Shown here piece after piece: positions 53,819 through 63,589 of a stretch of DNA of 64,000 bases. The translations under genes were made by a program, and so were the position numbers. Location: NCBI RefSeq assembly GCF_023502345.1, contig NZ_JAMFLX010000006.1, positions 62,001-126,000 of the forward strand. The letters are read 5' to 3'. Below the pieces are notes generated by a model. That model worked only from the letters and a program-made list of their open reading frames with translations. It searched no databases and was not told the DNA's origin. Source of the DNA: Parendozoicomonas callyspongiae. GTDB taxonomy: Bacteria > Pseudomonadota > Gammaproteobacteria > Pseudomonadales > Endozoicomonadaceae. Positions within the stretch are counted from its first letter, which is position 1; each line of letters starts with the position of its first letter.

Positions 53819-54601
53819 CTAAAAGCTCCGCGCCAGACTGCCAACAGTCATCCCCCAGCCATCCACCAGAACAAACAGCATCAGTTTGAATGGCAATGAA
53901 ATAATAAGGGGCGACAGCATCATCATACCCAGGGCCATCAGAATACTGGCGATAATTAAATCAATAACCAGAAAAGGCAGAAATATCATAAAGCCAATCT
54001 GGAAGGCTGTTTTCAGTTCGCTGGTCAGAAAGGCTGGCATCAGTGTGGTGATTGGGATATCAGCCTGACTCTGAGGCTGAGGTTCGCCACTCAGAACAAA
54101 GAACTGCTCAAGGTCTGTTTTTCTGGTCTGGCTCAGCATAAACCTGTGCAGAGGAGCGATGGTCTCTCTGGCAGCATCTTGAAAAGCGATCTGTTCATTC
54201 AGGTAAGGTTCGACAGCCTTGGTACGAATCTCCTCGAAAATCGGGCGCATGATGAAAAGCGTAAGAATCAGCGCCAACCCGATCAGCAGCCGTGTTGGAG
54301 GTGTTTGCTGAAGCCCCAGGGCCTGTCGCAATATCGCCAGAACGATCAGAATGCGGGTAAAACTGGTCATGGCCATCAGGGCTGTGGGCAGGAAGGTCAG
54401 GGCTGTCAGTAACAGTAGTATCTGCAGGCTGATACTGTAGTCTTGGGTCGCCCCCCCGGAGGAAACTGTCAGAAAAGGGATTTGACCCTGAAGGCCGAAG
54501 CTCAAAGAAGAAAATAACAGGAGAACGACACTTAACCCGACAGTCAAAATGTGTTTGGATTTATAGACTGCAGAAGATATCTGACAACCGCCTGATATCA
54601 T
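53819..54601 (-). CDS. fliP: Flagellar export protein FliP
   Basis: 260 residues with a cleavable N-terminal signal sequence ([20 protein letters not shown]), as FliP proteins have, then four membrane segments. [19 protein letters not shown] and [22 protein letters not shown] are family signatures. FliP forms the core pentamer of the export gate. It overlaps fliN by 4 nt. Confidence 0.96.
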   Translation of the reverse strand: MISGGCQISSAVYKSKHILTVGLSVVLLLFSSLSFGLQGQIPFLTVSSGGATQDYSISLQILLLLTALTFLPTALMAMTSFTRILIVLAILRQALGLQQTPPTRLLIGLALILTLFIMRPIFEEIRTKAVEPYLNEQIAFQDAARETIAPLHRFMLSQTRKTDLEQFFVLSGEPQPQSQADIPITTLMPAFLTSELKTAFQIGFMIFLPFLVIDLIIASILMALGMMMLSPLIISLPFKLMLFVLVDGWGMTVGSLARSF

Positions 54602-55143
54602 GGCTTCAAAGCAGCCTCGTAAGGAGAAGGCTGGGTCAGACTAAGGATGCGAACGCCATAATAGTCACCTGCAAGAACAACTTCGCCTTTTGCGACCAGA
54701 ACACCATTGACCTTCACATCAAGAGGATCGGTTTCCTTATGAGTCAGGGTGACAATCGAACCGACTTTCAGAGCTGATATTTCCGAGATAGACATCTCCC
54801 TGCCGCCGACTTCCAGAGTAAGAAGAACCGGAATATCACCAATGATTGAAAAGTCTGGTGTGGTTGTCGGATCAAAGACATCTTCTTTTTTGTGGCTACC
54901 CTGGTTTTTGGGTTGCTGTGGGCCGATGAGCTGTTCGCTTTCTACCAGAGAGTTCTCTTCAGAGCCATCAGAGCTTGCATAGCCTACAGAATCATCAGGG
55001 CCTTCTTGATCCGCTTCCGGTTCATCATTGTGGATATCTGCCTCAAAATTCCCCGTATCAAGTGTCTGGGCATCAGAAGCATCAACGTCTTCTGTTTCCT
55101 GATTAACAAACTCATCGTAATTGTCCGGAGAGTCAGTTGCCAC
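54598..55143 (-). CDS. fliN: Flagellar switch protein FliN with long acidic N-terminus
   Basis: 181 residues. The last 80 form the SpoA/FliN domain ([37 protein letters not shown]). The first 95 residues are very acidic (Asp/Glu-rich, for example [14 protein letters not shown]-like composition) and probably disordered; many FliN proteins are only 100-140 residues. FliN builds the C-ring with FliM and FliG and binds FliH. It overlaps fliM by 11 nt. Confidence 0.92.
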   Translation of the reverse strand: MATDSPDNYDEFVNQETEDVDASDAQTLDTGNFEADIHNDEPEADQEGPDDSVGYASSDGSEENSLVESEQLIGPQQPKNQGSHKKEDVFDPTTTPDFSIIGDIPVLLTLEVGGREMSISEISALKVGSIVTLTHKETDPLDVKVNGVLVAKGEVVLAGDYYGVRILSLTQPSPYEAALKP

Positions 55144-55993
55144 TTACAGCTCCTGTGTTATCAGTGATTTCAAGTACCAGCATGTCGGCCTTAATAGCAG
55201 GCCGTGCTTTATGTAGCAGACTTTGCTGGGAACGAAGGTAGGCGATGTCTGGCCAGTTGATGGGAAAAATATCACCAGGTGCCATCCCGTTAAGCTGGCG
55301 CACGGAAATCCACTGACGTGCCAGTTCCGCATGAACGGGAACACGAACCTGCTGAATATTCTGGAACAGGTGCTTTTTGGTCGCAGATGAAGAATGGAGC
55401 ATGCCGCTGACAGCGGCACTGATATAAAACGCGGGCATGGCTATCAGGAGCTCACTGTCATAGCTGCCAAGTTGATAAACAAATCGGCTGACAATTAAGG
55501 GCTCGGATAGTTTTGGCAGGTGAAGAATCATTGAAGGAGACTTTTCAAGAATATCAATCCAGTGGCTCCAGCTTGCTTTCCAGATACCGGCCAGAATTGT
55601 GGCAATATCCTTGATTAACTTCTGCTCTGCCTTGCTCATGGCTGAGTGATCATAGTCAATACCGCCATTACCACCGTAATAGAGGTCAACCATATTTCCG
55701 GGATCATTTTTTCCCATAAAAATGAAACCGTAGATTCCTTCCTGAATAGAAAAGCGAAAAATGATTTTGTCCGAGCTGAGAGTACTGAGAGTACTCTGGT
55801 AAAAATCGATCGATTCCAGTTCAAAGACTTTCACTGAACAGTCCAGCATCTCCACGAAGGGGGCGATAACCTGTTCTTTGAACTTTTCAGATATTTCATG
55901 CTGAACCTGTAATGCCCGCTGCATACTGACAGCGGATCGGATCAGCGAGAATGAGTCATGTTTTGGTTTCTCGTAATTACTCATCTCACCCAC
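55133..55993 (-). CDS. fliM: Flagellar switch protein FliM lacking CheY-binding motif
   Basis: 286 residues; polar FliM is usually 320-360. It begins at GTG 55993 or ATG 55984; neither has a strong ribosome site. The middle domain (FKEQVIAPFVEMLDCSVKVF, GFIFMGKNDPGNMVDLYYGG) and the C-terminal SpoA-like domain (LNGMAPGDIFPINWP) are recognisable but divergent. The N-terminal EIDALL-like motif that binds phospho-CheY in polar FliM is not seen. That is typical of lateral-type FliM, whose motors are often not CheY-switched. First gene of the leftward operon, 90 bp from motY. Confidence 0.8.
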   Translation of the reverse strand: MGEMSNYEKPKHDSFSLIRSAVSMQRALQVQHEISEKFKEQVIAPFVEMLDCSVKVFELESIDFYQSTLSTLSSDKIIFRFSIQEGIYGFIFMGKNDPGNMVDLYYGGNGGIDYDHSAMSKAEQKLIKDIATILAGIWKASWSHWIDILEKSPSMILHLPKLSEPLIVSRFVYQLGSYDSELLIAMPAFYISAAVSGMLHSSSATKKHLFQNIQQVRVPVHAELARQWISVRQLNGMAPGDIFPINWPDIAYLRSQQSLLHKARPAIKADMLVLEITDNTGAVSGN

Positions 55994-56083
55994 ATGCGGA
56001 GTTACAGCTGTGGAGAAATATAGTTGAACTACAATCGCTCTACCGCCTGATTGCTGTAAACGGTCTGTGTGCGAGAAATATCG

Positions 56084-57025
56084 ATGCTTTTCATGAAAGT
56101 GAGAGTGAAGGTGCTGTCTGATTTTCTGGCAATCCCTTTTCTTTTACTGGCAGGTCTTTTGCTAACCAGTGCGGCATCTCTGGCGGCCAACTACCATGTT
56201 CCCCTCGATGAGCAGAGCTGGGACTTTGAACAGGTTGAAGCCCTTCGCTGTGTTCTGACCCGAAACGTGCAGGGGCTGGGGGAAGTGTCGTTGGTGGCTG
56301 GTGCCGGTCAAACGTCCAGTATCATGCTGCAAACCATGCAGATGCGTAACCTGCGTGGTGTTGCCCGTTTTATTCTTCGGCCCGCTCCCTGGAACCGCCG
56401 GGATCCAGGGGAAGAGCTGGGCGTAACCATGAAGGACACCGGTACAGGCCTGAAGTTTGATCTGGATATTTCTCCTCTCGAGTGGATGTCCAAGCTGACC
56501 CACTCTTTCTGGTTGTTTCTGGAAGTCTATGGTAGTCGTCCGGAGCCGTTGATTTCTCTGGAGGTGCCCACAACCGGGATTAATTTCCAGATTTCCGAGC
56601 TGACAGATTGTCTGATTGGACTTCTCCCCTATAATTTTGAGCAACTTGAGAAAACAGTGCTTTATTTCGAGCCGGGTAAAGTTTTTTTAAGTGAAAGACA
56701 GCAGCTCAAACTGGCAGACATTGCCAACTACCTGCAATGGGATGGCACAGTTATTGGTCTGTCCATAGATGCCCATGCTGATAGCTCAGGTTATCGTCTT
56801 GATAATCTGAAATTATCAAAACAAAGGGCTGAAGTCGTTTATGACTATTTATTGTCAAAGAGTGTGAAGCCAACACAGGTTCTTCATCTGCGCCATCACG
56901 GGCAGCGTTATCCTGTGGCAGATAATGGAACCCGCAAGGGTAGACAGCTGAATCGTCGGGTGGTGATAACTCTAAAAAGGGATGTTCAGAGGGATTTTGT
57001 CCAGTCAGCTCTGGCTGACCCCTGA
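56084..57025 (+). CDS. motY: MotY-like outer-ring protein
   Basis: 313 residues from the ATG at 56084 (GAGAAATATCG upstream; GTG 56069 and ATG 56093 are alternatives). A signal peptide (LLLAGLLLTSAASLAA) precedes a MotY-type N-terminal domain (YHVPLDEQSWDFEQVEALRC) and a C-terminal OmpA domain (VIGLSIDAHADSSGYRLDN, LSKQRAEVVYDYL, NRRVVITLKR) that binds peptidoglycan. In Vibrio MotY forms the T ring that anchors sodium-type stators, and a lateral motY lies beside the fliE operon, as here. Its position next to fliE supports assignment to the lateral-type flagellum. Confidence 0.85.
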   Translation: MLFMKVRVKVLSDFLAIPFLLLAGLLLTSAASLAANYHVPLDEQSWDFEQVEALRCVLTRNVQGLGEVSLVAGAGQTSSIMLQTMQMRNLRGVARFILRPAPWNRRDPGEELGVTMKDTGTGLKFDLDISPLEWMSKLTHSFWLFLEVYGSRPEPLISLEVPTTGINFQISELTDCLIGLLPYNFEQLEKTVLYFEPGKVFLSERQQLKLADIANYLQWDGTVIGLSIDAHADSSGYRLDNLKLSKQRAEVVYDYLLSKSVKPTQVLHLRHHGQRYPVADNGTRKGRQLNRRVVITLKRDVQRDFVQSALADP

Positions 57026-57104
57026 TAGTGTCAACAGAACCAGGGTCAGGATTTGTAGCGACTTATGCAGTTGGCAGTTAACAAAGAGGTGATGTTGATC
57101 CGCT

Positions 57105-57446
57105 ATGACTGAAATCAATCTGCTGGTGAACATGAATGTCCCAACCATCGACAGTATTCCCGATATTTATGGTCAGCAGGGTTTGCCTGATGATGCGGTC
57201 AGCAGTGCTTTACAGGGGAATGTTTCCCAGGGGTATCTGGAAATTTTCAGACAGTCGCTGGAGACAGTGAATACAAGCCAGAATCTGGCGGCACAGCAGA
57301 TGACGGCTGTCTCACTGCATAAGTCAGATGACCTGATTGGAACTGTTATGGCCATTCAGAATGCCAGCCTCTCTTTCCAGTTCCTGCTGCAGGCACGAAA
57401 CCGGGTAGTGGAAGGTTATCACGAACTCTTTAACCAACAGATCTGA
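57105..57446 (+). CDS. fliE: Flagellar hook-basal body protein FliE
   Basis: 113 residues. The C-terminal part matches FliE (SLHKSDDLIGTVMAIQNASLSFQFLLQARNRVVEGYHELF, quoted in part). FliE joins the MS ring to the rod and opens the export channel. AAAGAGGTGATG precedes the start. It heads the rightward fliE-F-G-H-I-J operon; the 79-bp spacer after motY shows no clear sigma-54 promoter. Confidence 0.92.
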   Translation: MTEINLLVNMNVPTIDSIPDIYGQQGLPDDAVSSALQGNVSQGYLEIFRQSLETVNTSQNLAAQQMTAVSLHKSDDLIGTVMAIQNASLSFQFLLQARNRVVEGYHELFNQQI

Positions 57447-57449
57447 TTC

Positions 57450-59087
57450 ATGGCATCACCATTATCAGTCTGGCAGAGCAGGTTAGCTGGCTGGTGGCGA
57501 CGCATAACGGGCAGCGTTGCGCGTACCGCCAGACGTAGTGATACACCTGATAACCAAACCAGAACAGGGAGACCCGGGGCGTATCAAAGGAAAGGGCAGT
57601 TCCTGTTATGGGGTCTCGGACTTCTTTTCTTTGCTCTTGTCTTCAGCACCTGGCTCTGGTGGCGCGATCGCGACTATCAGGCACTCTACGGGCGCAATGA
57701 ATCATTCGATACCGCAGCAGTCATGGAATGCCTGCAAAGAGAGAATATTTCCTACCGGTTGCATCCTGACAGTGGTCAGGTACTGGTTCATGCCGGTGAT
57801 ATTGCTGCTGCAAGGATGGCACTGGCGACATCCGGGATTGTTGTGCCAGTCAGGGGGCAGAGTGCTCAGCCCGAGAAAGGCTCAACTCTGGGTACCAGCC
57901 ACTTTATGGAGCGAACCCGGCAACTGAAAAACCTGGAAGATGAACTGTCGCTCTCTATCCAGGGAATTGATGCGGTGCGCTTTGCCAGGGTTCATCTTGC
58001 TGTACCTGAACAGAGTACTTTCCTGCGTGATACACCGGGAGCAAGAGCTTCTGTTTCTCTTGATATCTACCAGGGGCAGTCTCTTTCAAGGGCGCAGATA
58101 AAGGGCATCATGGAGCTGGTGGCCGGCAGTGTGGCAGGCATGGAAAGTACAGCTGTGGCTGTTGTTGATCAGTCAGGCAAGCTGCTCAGTGCAGAGGTCA
58201 GTGATCTCAGCCCTGCGGTGTCAACCACAAGCCAGCAGCTGGCTGTTCGCAGCCAGGTAGAGCAGCACCTGGAAAACCAGGTAGGGAAGCTTGTGGAAGC
58301 GATCACCGGACCTGGTAATTACCGGGTTGATGTGGCGATTGAGCTGGATTTCAGCAATCAGGAAAGCGCCTGGGAAGACTATGGGCCGGACGGTGGAATT
58401 CTGCGCAGTGAGTCTGTTAGTGGTGCTCCCGTTAACCAGACATCTGATGTGGCAACGGCAACGGGCTCTGCCAGTATTGCCACTTCTACTGAAGGACCAC
58501 AGGTCAGAAACTATGAAGTGAACCGTTCTGTAAACCGGATTGTTCGGTCTCCAGGACGCTTACTGCGCATCTCTGTAGCCGTTCTGCTGAACTATCGCTC
58601 TGGTAACAGTGGTGAACCCGTTTCCTGGGGGGATGATGAAATCATCCGGGTAAAGTCTCTGGTTGAACGGGCTGTCGGTTATAAAGAAGAGCGGGCTGAT
58701 CAGGTAACAGTCAGCAGCATGCTCTTTTACCAGCCTGCACCGGCAGTAGAGTTCTCGATGATGGCTGATGTCAGGGATGAGATGCTGAAACCGATTTTCC
58801 AGATCGTAGCAGCTATCATGGCCTTGCTTCTGCTTTTTATTATCACCCTTCTTATGTCGCTCCGAAAAAGAAAACGCGCCCTGCTTCAGGCAGAGGATCG
58901 TGCCGTCAGAGATAAAGCAATGCTGGCAGAAGAGCGCACAACCATACCTGAAGAAGTTGTACCTGAAGCTGTCAGCGATGTGCAGCTTGAGGCCCGTAAG
59001 CGCCAGTTGGTGCAGTATGCCCGTGACAATCCTGATCGAGTGGCTATGGTGCTGAAGAAGTGGATGAGTGGTGACGATGAGCGATGA
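57450..59087 (+). CDS. fliF: Flagellar MS-ring protein FliF
   Basis: 545 residues, normal length for FliF. Membrane segments lie near residues 50-70 (WGLGLLFFALVFSTWLWW) and 447-470 (PIFQIVAAIMALLLLFIITLLMSL). The periplasmic YscJ/FliF domain contains FARVHLAVPEQSTFLRDTPGARASV. The C-terminal tail, which binds FliG, is present. It begins 3 nt after fliE and overlaps fliG by 11 nt. Confidence 0.95.
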   Translation: MASPLSVWQSRLAGWWRRITGSVARTARRSDTPDNQTRTGRPGAYQRKGQFLLWGLGLLFFALVFSTWLWWRDRDYQALYGRNESFDTAAVMECLQRENISYRLHPDSGQVLVHAGDIAAARMALATSGIVVPVRGQSAQPEKGSTLGTSHFMERTRQLKNLEDELSLSIQGIDAVRFARVHLAVPEQSTFLRDTPGARASVSLDIYQGQSLSRAQIKGIMELVAGSVAGMESTAVAVVDQSGKLLSAEVSDLSPAVSTTSQQLAVRSQVEQHLENQVGKLVEAITGPGNYRVDVAIELDFSNQESAWEDYGPDGGILRSESVSGAPVNQTSDVATATGSASIATSTEGPQVRNYEVNRSVNRIVRSPGRLLRISVAVLLNYRSGNSGEPVSWGDDEIIRVKSLVERAVGYKEERADQVTVSSMLFYQPAPAVEFSMMADVRDEMLKPIFQIVAAIMALLLLFIITLLMSLRKRKRALLQAEDRAVRDKAMLAEERTTIPEEVVPEAVSDVQLEARKRQLVQYARDNPDRVAMVLKKWMSGDDER

Positions 59088-60096
59088 AGAGACAGCTCCC
59101 CAGATGAGCGGTCAGAGGAAGGCGGCAGCCATAATTTTCATGCTTGGTGAGAAGCTGGCAGGGAGTGTTGTCCGAAGGCTGGCACCAAACGAAATTCGAG
59201 CTATCAGCAAGGAGATCAATAACTTTCCCCAGCTGTCAGTTCATGACTTTATGCGGGCTGTAGAGCGCTTCGAAAAAGATTATAAAAACACTACTTTTAT
59301 CAGTACTGATGCCCGCAGCCAGATTGAAGGCATTATGCAGAATGCACTGGGTAAATTGCATGCCGACTCCCTGCTGAATTCTCTGGAAGACCGTCATGAA
59401 GCTGATGATCGCCTGACAGGTCTGCAAAGTGTCAGACCTGATGCTTTGGCAGCCGTTATTCGAAAAGAACAGTTGCAGATGCAGGTTGCGGTTCTTTCCT
59501 GTCTTAACCCGATACAGGCCGCTGATGTATTGCAGGTTATGCCGGACGAGTCCCAGGCTGAAATTATTAAACGCATGGCGTGTATGGATTTCCTGCCGAA
59601 ACTGGCACTGAACAGGATTGCCGGTTTTCTGGAAGACTTTCTCAAGGAAACCCATCAGGAAACTGTTATCTCCCTGCAGGGGCAGCATCTTGCCGCAGAT
59701 GTTCTGACCCAGATGGAAAAGAGCCGGGTGGATTCCCTGATTGGCTACCTGCAACGAAGTGATGCCGACCTGGCCGCCAGTGTTGAGTCCAAGATGTTTA
59801 CCTTTGAGCATATTTCCAGGCTGACAACAGACTCTATCCGGAAGGTGGTGACCAAGATCGACCAACGCCAGCTGGCACTCTCCATGAAGGGAATGTCCGA
59901 AGAGCTGCAGGAGCTGATCTTCTCCCTGATGGCAAAACGGGCAGCAGAGTATCTGCGGGAAGATTATGAGTCCCTGGGACGGGTTCCACTCAGTACTGTC
60001 AACCAGGCGCGCAAGGATATTCGTGACCATATGTTGGTGATGCTGCAGGCGGGGGAAATTACCATCAAGTCTAAAGATGATGAGATGATTGAATGA
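59077..60096 (+). CDS. fliG: Flagellar motor switch protein FliG
   Basis: 339 residues from the ATG at 59077 (an in-frame GTG at 59068 adds three). Family features include QRKAAAIIFMLGEKLAGSVVRRLAPNEI at the N-terminus, the EHISRLTTDSIRKVVTKID motif in the third domain and the C-terminal helices that contact the stator. FliG sets motor torque and links the MS ring to the C-ring. Overlaps fliF by 11 nt and fliH by 4 nt. Confidence 0.95.
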   Translation: MSDEETAPQMSGQRKAAAIIFMLGEKLAGSVVRRLAPNEIRAISKEINNFPQLSVHDFMRAVERFEKDYKNTTFISTDARSQIEGIMQNALGKLHADSLLNSLEDRHEADDRLTGLQSVRPDALAAVIRKEQLQMQVAVLSCLNPIQAADVLQVMPDESQAEIIKRMACMDFLPKLALNRIAGFLEDFLKETHQETVISLQGQHLAADVLTQMEKSRVDSLIGYLQRSDADLAASVESKMFTFEHISRLTTDSIRKVVTKIDQRQLALSMKGMSEELQELIFSLMAKRAAEYLREDYESLGRVPLSTVNQARKDIRDHMLVMLQAGEITIKSKDDEMIE

Positions 60097-60899
60097 GCCG
60101 GCGTTACCTGTTGCTTAAGCAGTATCGTTTCCCCCGGTTCTATGATGATGCGGGACAGGTTGTTGACCTGACTCCTGTCCCTTCCGGAATTATTCATATC
60201 CACCTGAGAACAATTTTCTGGAAAGCCTACCGCAGGGGTTACAAGAAAGGTCTCAAAATGGGTCATGAAGAGGGACTGGAGCAGGGGGAAGAAAAGGGAC
60301 AGAAAGAAGGTTTTCGCGATGGCCAGAACAAAGGCTATCAGATGGGGTTTTCTGAAGGGTTACAGACGGGCAAGAGTGAAGCCGAACATTTACTGGCTGT
60401 GCTTAACCAGTTATGGCGACACCTGTCCAGTATGGAAGGTGAAAACTGGGAGACTCTGGGGCGTTATCTGGTCACTTTGATTCGGGATACCTGCCAGAAA
60501 GTGGTTATGGATGAGCTGAGAACATCGGCAAAATCTCTGGAAAAACTGGTGCAGGATACCTTGTCCTTAATGCCGCGGGTGGATGATCTGAGAATTATTG
60601 TGCACCCAAGAGACAAGCTTGCGGTTGAACGCTTATCGGACCAGTTTCCGGAGCAGTGGCAGATTGTGACTGACAGCAGCATAACCGAAGGTGGCTGTCT
60701 GATTAAGGCAGGCTCCGGCGATGCGGATGCCCGTGTTGAAACCCGTCTGGACAGCTGTCTGGATGAGATAGAAACAGAAGTCCTGCAACCTACAAAAAGA
60801 AAAAAGATCCCCAAAGCGTATATCGCTCCTGTTGAGGTTCCTGTCGATGCTTCTGTTAAGAGAAGTTTAAAAGATGTTACGCAACCAGCAGACTCTTGA
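60093..60899 (+). CDS. fliH: Flagellar export regulator FliH
   Basis: 268 residues. A run of G-x3-G repeats (GYKKGLKMGHEEGLEQGEEK and onward, about residues 49-90) is the FliH hallmark. The C-terminal domain (VDDLRIIVHPRDKLAVERL, GGCLIKAGSGDADARVETRLD) matches the family. FliH dimers hold the ATPase FliI and bind FliN. Start at ATGA overlapping fliG; it overlaps fliI by 26 nt. Confidence 0.93.
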   Translation: MSRRYLLLKQYRFPRFYDDAGQVVDLTPVPSGIIHIHLRTIFWKAYRRGYKKGLKMGHEEGLEQGEEKGQKEGFRDGQNKGYQMGFSEGLQTGKSEAEHLLAVLNQLWRHLSSMEGENWETLGRYLVTLIRDTCQKVVMDELRTSAKSLEKLVQDTLSLMPRVDDLRIIVHPRDKLAVERLSDQFPEQWQIVTDSSITEGGCLIKAGSGDADARVETRLDSCLDEIETEVLQPTKRKKIPKAYIAPVEVPVDASVKRSLKDVTQPADS

Positions 60900-62319
60900 T
60901 CAGCACCTCTCTGGGCAGTGGCAGGAGTTACTGGGAAAGCTGAGAGGAGCCAACAAGATTATTCGCCAGGAGCTGTCACCGGTTCGCATTACCGGAGAAC
61001 TGGTTCGGCTGGCAGGTATGACCATGGAAGCAAAGGGGTGTCAGCTGGATACCGGGCAGCGCTGTCTTGTGAAAGGGCGGGGAGGCTCAAAAGTTGAAGC
61101 GGAAGTTGTAGGCTTTGATCAGCAGCATCTGTTTCTGATGCCTATTGAATATACCGACGGACTTGGGCCGGGAGATACGGTTATTCCCCTTGGAAGAGAT
61201 ACCTCTGTTCCTGTTGGTCCCGGTCTTCTGGGTCGGGTGGTCAACGGTGTTGCCAGTCCCTTGGATGGCAAAGGTCCGCTGCAGTGTGACAATCATATTC
61301 GTTTGCATGCTCCGTCAATCAATCCACTGGAGAGGTGTCCGGTTCGGCAGCCTCTGGATGTTGGTATTCGATCTATCAACGGTCTTTTCACCGTAGGGTG
61401 TGGCCAGCGACTGGGTCTGTTCTCTCCCAGTGGCGTTGGGAAAAGTACCCTGCTGGGCATGATGACCCGAAATACAACAGCTGACGTCATAATCGTGGCC
61501 ATGATAGGAGAGCGTGGCCGCGAGGTGCGGGAGTTTGTGGAAACCATACTGGGCGAACAGAATCTGGGTAAAGCTGTGGTTGTGGCGGCACCTGCTGACC
61601 ATGCCCCGGTGATGCGGCTGAGAGCTGCACTTCTCGCTCACCGTTTTGCTGAATATTTCCGCGACCAGGGGCTTCATGTCCTGTTACTTATGGATTCCCT
61701 GACCCGCTATGCCCAGGCCCAGCGGGAAATTGCCCTGGCAGTTGGGGAACCGCCATCGGCGAGAGGTTATCCGCCTTCCGCTTTCAGTATGTTGTCCCGG
61801 CTTGTTGAGCGGGCTGGTAACGGACGGGATAACTCCGGTTCTGTATCCGCTTTTTACACGGTTCTGGTAGAAGGAGAGGACAGCGAAGACCCTGTGGCAG
61901 AGTCGGCACGGGCAATCCTGGACGGACATATTGTACTCAGCCATGAACAGGCGATCAGTGGGCTGTATCCTGCTGTGGATGTTTCCCGTTCTGTCAGTCG
62001 GACCATGCCGGCCTGTGTGGATAAGGAATCCTTCTGGCTGGCAAGCCGGTTTCGTTACCTTTACGAGCGTGCCCGTACCGGTAGAGAGTTGACTATGCTG
62101 GGTGCCTATCAGAAGGGTAATGATCTGGAAATTGATAAGGCTCTGGCTTTTGAAGACAGGATGCGCAGTTTTCTCAAACAGGATATGTCGGAGAGATTCT
62201 CACTGCAGGATAGCCAGAACAGTTTGCAGGAACTGTTGAATGACACGAATTCCAAAGCTCAACCGAAACCTTCAGCAGCGCCTCAAACTGCATCTCAAAC
62301 TGCAGAAACGTCTGCTTGA
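60874..62319 (+). CDS. fliI: Flagellum-specific ATPase FliI
   Basis: 481 residues of a V/F1-type ATPase. Walker A is SPSGVGKST (residues 184-192). VIVAMIGERGREV, LLLMDSLTRYAQAQREIALA with Walker B-like Asp, and the ALLAHRFAEYFRDQG segment are all standard for FliI. FliI supplies energy for unfolding export substrates. The final 30 residues are Gln/Ala/Pro-rich and overlap the start of fliJ in another frame. Confidence 0.96.
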   Translation: MLRNQQTLDQHLSGQWQELLGKLRGANKIIRQELSPVRITGELVRLAGMTMEAKGCQLDTGQRCLVKGRGGSKVEAEVVGFDQQHLFLMPIEYTDGLGPGDTVIPLGRDTSVPVGPGLLGRVVNGVASPLDGKGPLQCDNHIRLHAPSINPLERCPVRQPLDVGIRSINGLFTVGCGQRLGLFSPSGVGKSTLLGMMTRNTTADVIIVAMIGERGREVREFVETILGEQNLGKAVVVAAPADHAPVMRLRAALLAHRFAEYFRDQGLHVLLLMDSLTRYAQAQREIALAVGEPPSARGYPPSAFSMLSRLVERAGNGRDNSGSVSAFYTVLVEGEDSEDPVAESARAILDGHIVLSHEQAISGLYPAVDVSRSVSRTMPACVDKESFWLASRFRYLYERARTGRELTMLGAYQKGNDLEIDKALAFEDRMRSFLKQDMSERFSLQDSQNSLQELLNDTNSKAQPKPSAAPQTASQTAETSA

Positions 62320-62692
62320 ACAGCAGGGCTCAAAACTCAGAGAGCGGCGGACTGCTCTGGAAAGAGAGCTGACGGTGGCGGATCTTTTATCAGACTTAAT
62401 GATGGATACGGCCCTGCGTCTGTCTCCGGGGGCATCCCTTTCCGGCATATCCCTGCACAATACCGCCCAGTTTAAATCCTTGCTCTATGCCGGGCTTGTT
62501 CACCGTGAACAACAGGCCGATGTTCTTCAGCAGGAATGTCAGGAAATGGCCAGTGATCTGCTGGTCAGCCGGAGGAAGGTTTCCCATCTGGAATCTGTGC
62601 TGGTTGCAACACGCAATGCCAGATTGCGACGGAAGTTACGTGAAATCAATGAAGAATGGGTTATGCGCGCCCGAGGGAACCGGAAAGGCTGA
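62240..62692 (+). CDS. fliJ: Flagellar export protein FliJ
   Basis: 150 residues, a helical coiled-coil protein (LKLQKRLLEQQGSKLRERR, YAGLVHREQQADVLQQECQ) in the usual place after fliI. FliJ sits in the FliI ring and is similar to ATPase gamma subunits. The ATG at 62240 lies 80 nt inside fliI in a different frame; the next ATG would remove one third of the protein, so the overlap seems real. Its 3' end overlaps the convergent flgN by 32 nt. Confidence 0.85.
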   Translation: MTRIPKLNRNLQQRLKLHLKLQKRLLEQQGSKLRERRTALERELTVADLLSDLMMDTALRLSPGASLSGISLHNTAQFKSLLYAGLVHREQQADVLQQECQEMASDLLVSRRKVSHLESVLVATRNARLRRKLREINEEWVMRARGNRKG

Positions 62693-63053
62693 TTTTTTTC
62701 TTACTGCCAAGGCCTGTCTGTGAATATCTCTTTTCTGGGTTTGGAAGCAGTATCCTGGATAAGCGCTGGCAGTAAACACTCATATCATCAAGATGCTGCT
62801 GGTTTCGCTGATACTGTTCACGGCATGTTTGCAGCAGGTTGACTGTCTCCTTCCACTGCTCTGTCTGCTGCCAGGCTGCGATATCCACAGATGTCAGATG
62901 TCGGGTAATCTCATCGTTTATCTCCAGACATTTTTCCGACAGTTCTGTCAGTTGTTCCGGGTCTCTGCAGATTAGGGCCTGTTCCTGTTTGATAAGGAGA
63001 TCCCTGAGAGTATTCAGCCCGACGGTCAGGCGTTGAAACTCTGAATCTGTCAT
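62661..63053 (-). CDS. flgN: Flagellar chaperone FlgN
   Basis: 130 residues. The helical sequence LNTLRDLLIKQEQALICRDPEQLTELS and the position beside flgM identify FlgN, the export chaperone for hook-filament junction proteins FlgK and FlgL. It is cotranscribed with flgM (adjacent, overlapping stop/start) and faces fliJ. In Flag-2 clusters lfgN also follows the fliJ gene. Confidence 0.85.
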   Translation of the reverse strand: MTDSEFQRLTVGLNTLRDLLIKQEQALICRDPEQLTELSEKCLEINDEITRHLTSVDIAAWQQTEQWKETVNLLQTCREQYQRNQQHLDDMSVYCQRLSRILLPNPEKRYSQTGLGSKKKISLSGSLGRA

Positions 63054-63355
63054 CAGGAGTGATGTCCTGAATCGATAACATTCGTGAGTAACTCGGAAGC
63101 TATAACCTTTGATGAGGCTGCATCTGGCAGATCCAGGCTGTTCCGGGCCTGTTCAACGCGTGCCGGATCAATATCTGTCATGGTGCGCAGTTTTTGCAGC
63201 TGAACAGTCAGCTCTGTTTTTTCGGTCGCAGCCTGCGCAGTCGTGTTTTCTGTTTTGGGAATCTGGGCCGTCTCAGTGTCCCGGGTGACACTGTTAGTTG
63301 GTGTACTTGCAGAAATCCGCTGAACTATGGCGGAGGGCAGCGAATATATCGCCAT
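63053..63355 (-). CDS. flgM: Anti-sigma-28 factor FlgM
   Basis: 100 residues. The C-terminal half (DIDPARVEQARNSLDLPDAAS, SELLTNVIDS) matches the sigma-28-binding helices of FlgM, and the N-terminal half is Thr/Gln-rich and disordered as expected. FlgM holds the flagellar sigma factor inactive until hook completion lets it be exported. Next to flgN, as usual. No flgA is found between it and flgB. Confidence 0.88.
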   Translation of the reverse strand: MAIYSLPSAIVQRISASTPTNSVTRDTETAQIPKTENTTAQAATEKTELTVQLQKLRTMTDIDPARVEQARNSLDLPDAASSKVIASELLTNVIDSGHHS

Positions 63356-63589
63356 ACGCCAATTATCCTCCTCAAACCATGTTTATAACCATCTGACATG
63401 GCTGTTGACTCAACTCTCGACCAGACAATGTAGAAGTTAAGTGCTGATTTATGAAATATGAAGTCATGTTGTTACTGAATACAAGGCTTCAGTCGTAAAT
63501 AATTTTGCAAGAAATGAGTGTGAAAGAAGAAAAGCTGAACTACTTTCCTAAAGTGATTTTCTGCAGGCTGTAAAGGCAGAACAAAAACA

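Noticed and set aside
57026-57104. Sigma-54 or sigma-28 promoter before fliE
   Set aside because: A GG-N10-GC arrangement with proper flanks could not be found, nor a TAAA-N15-GCCGATAA-like match; the same holds before flgB.
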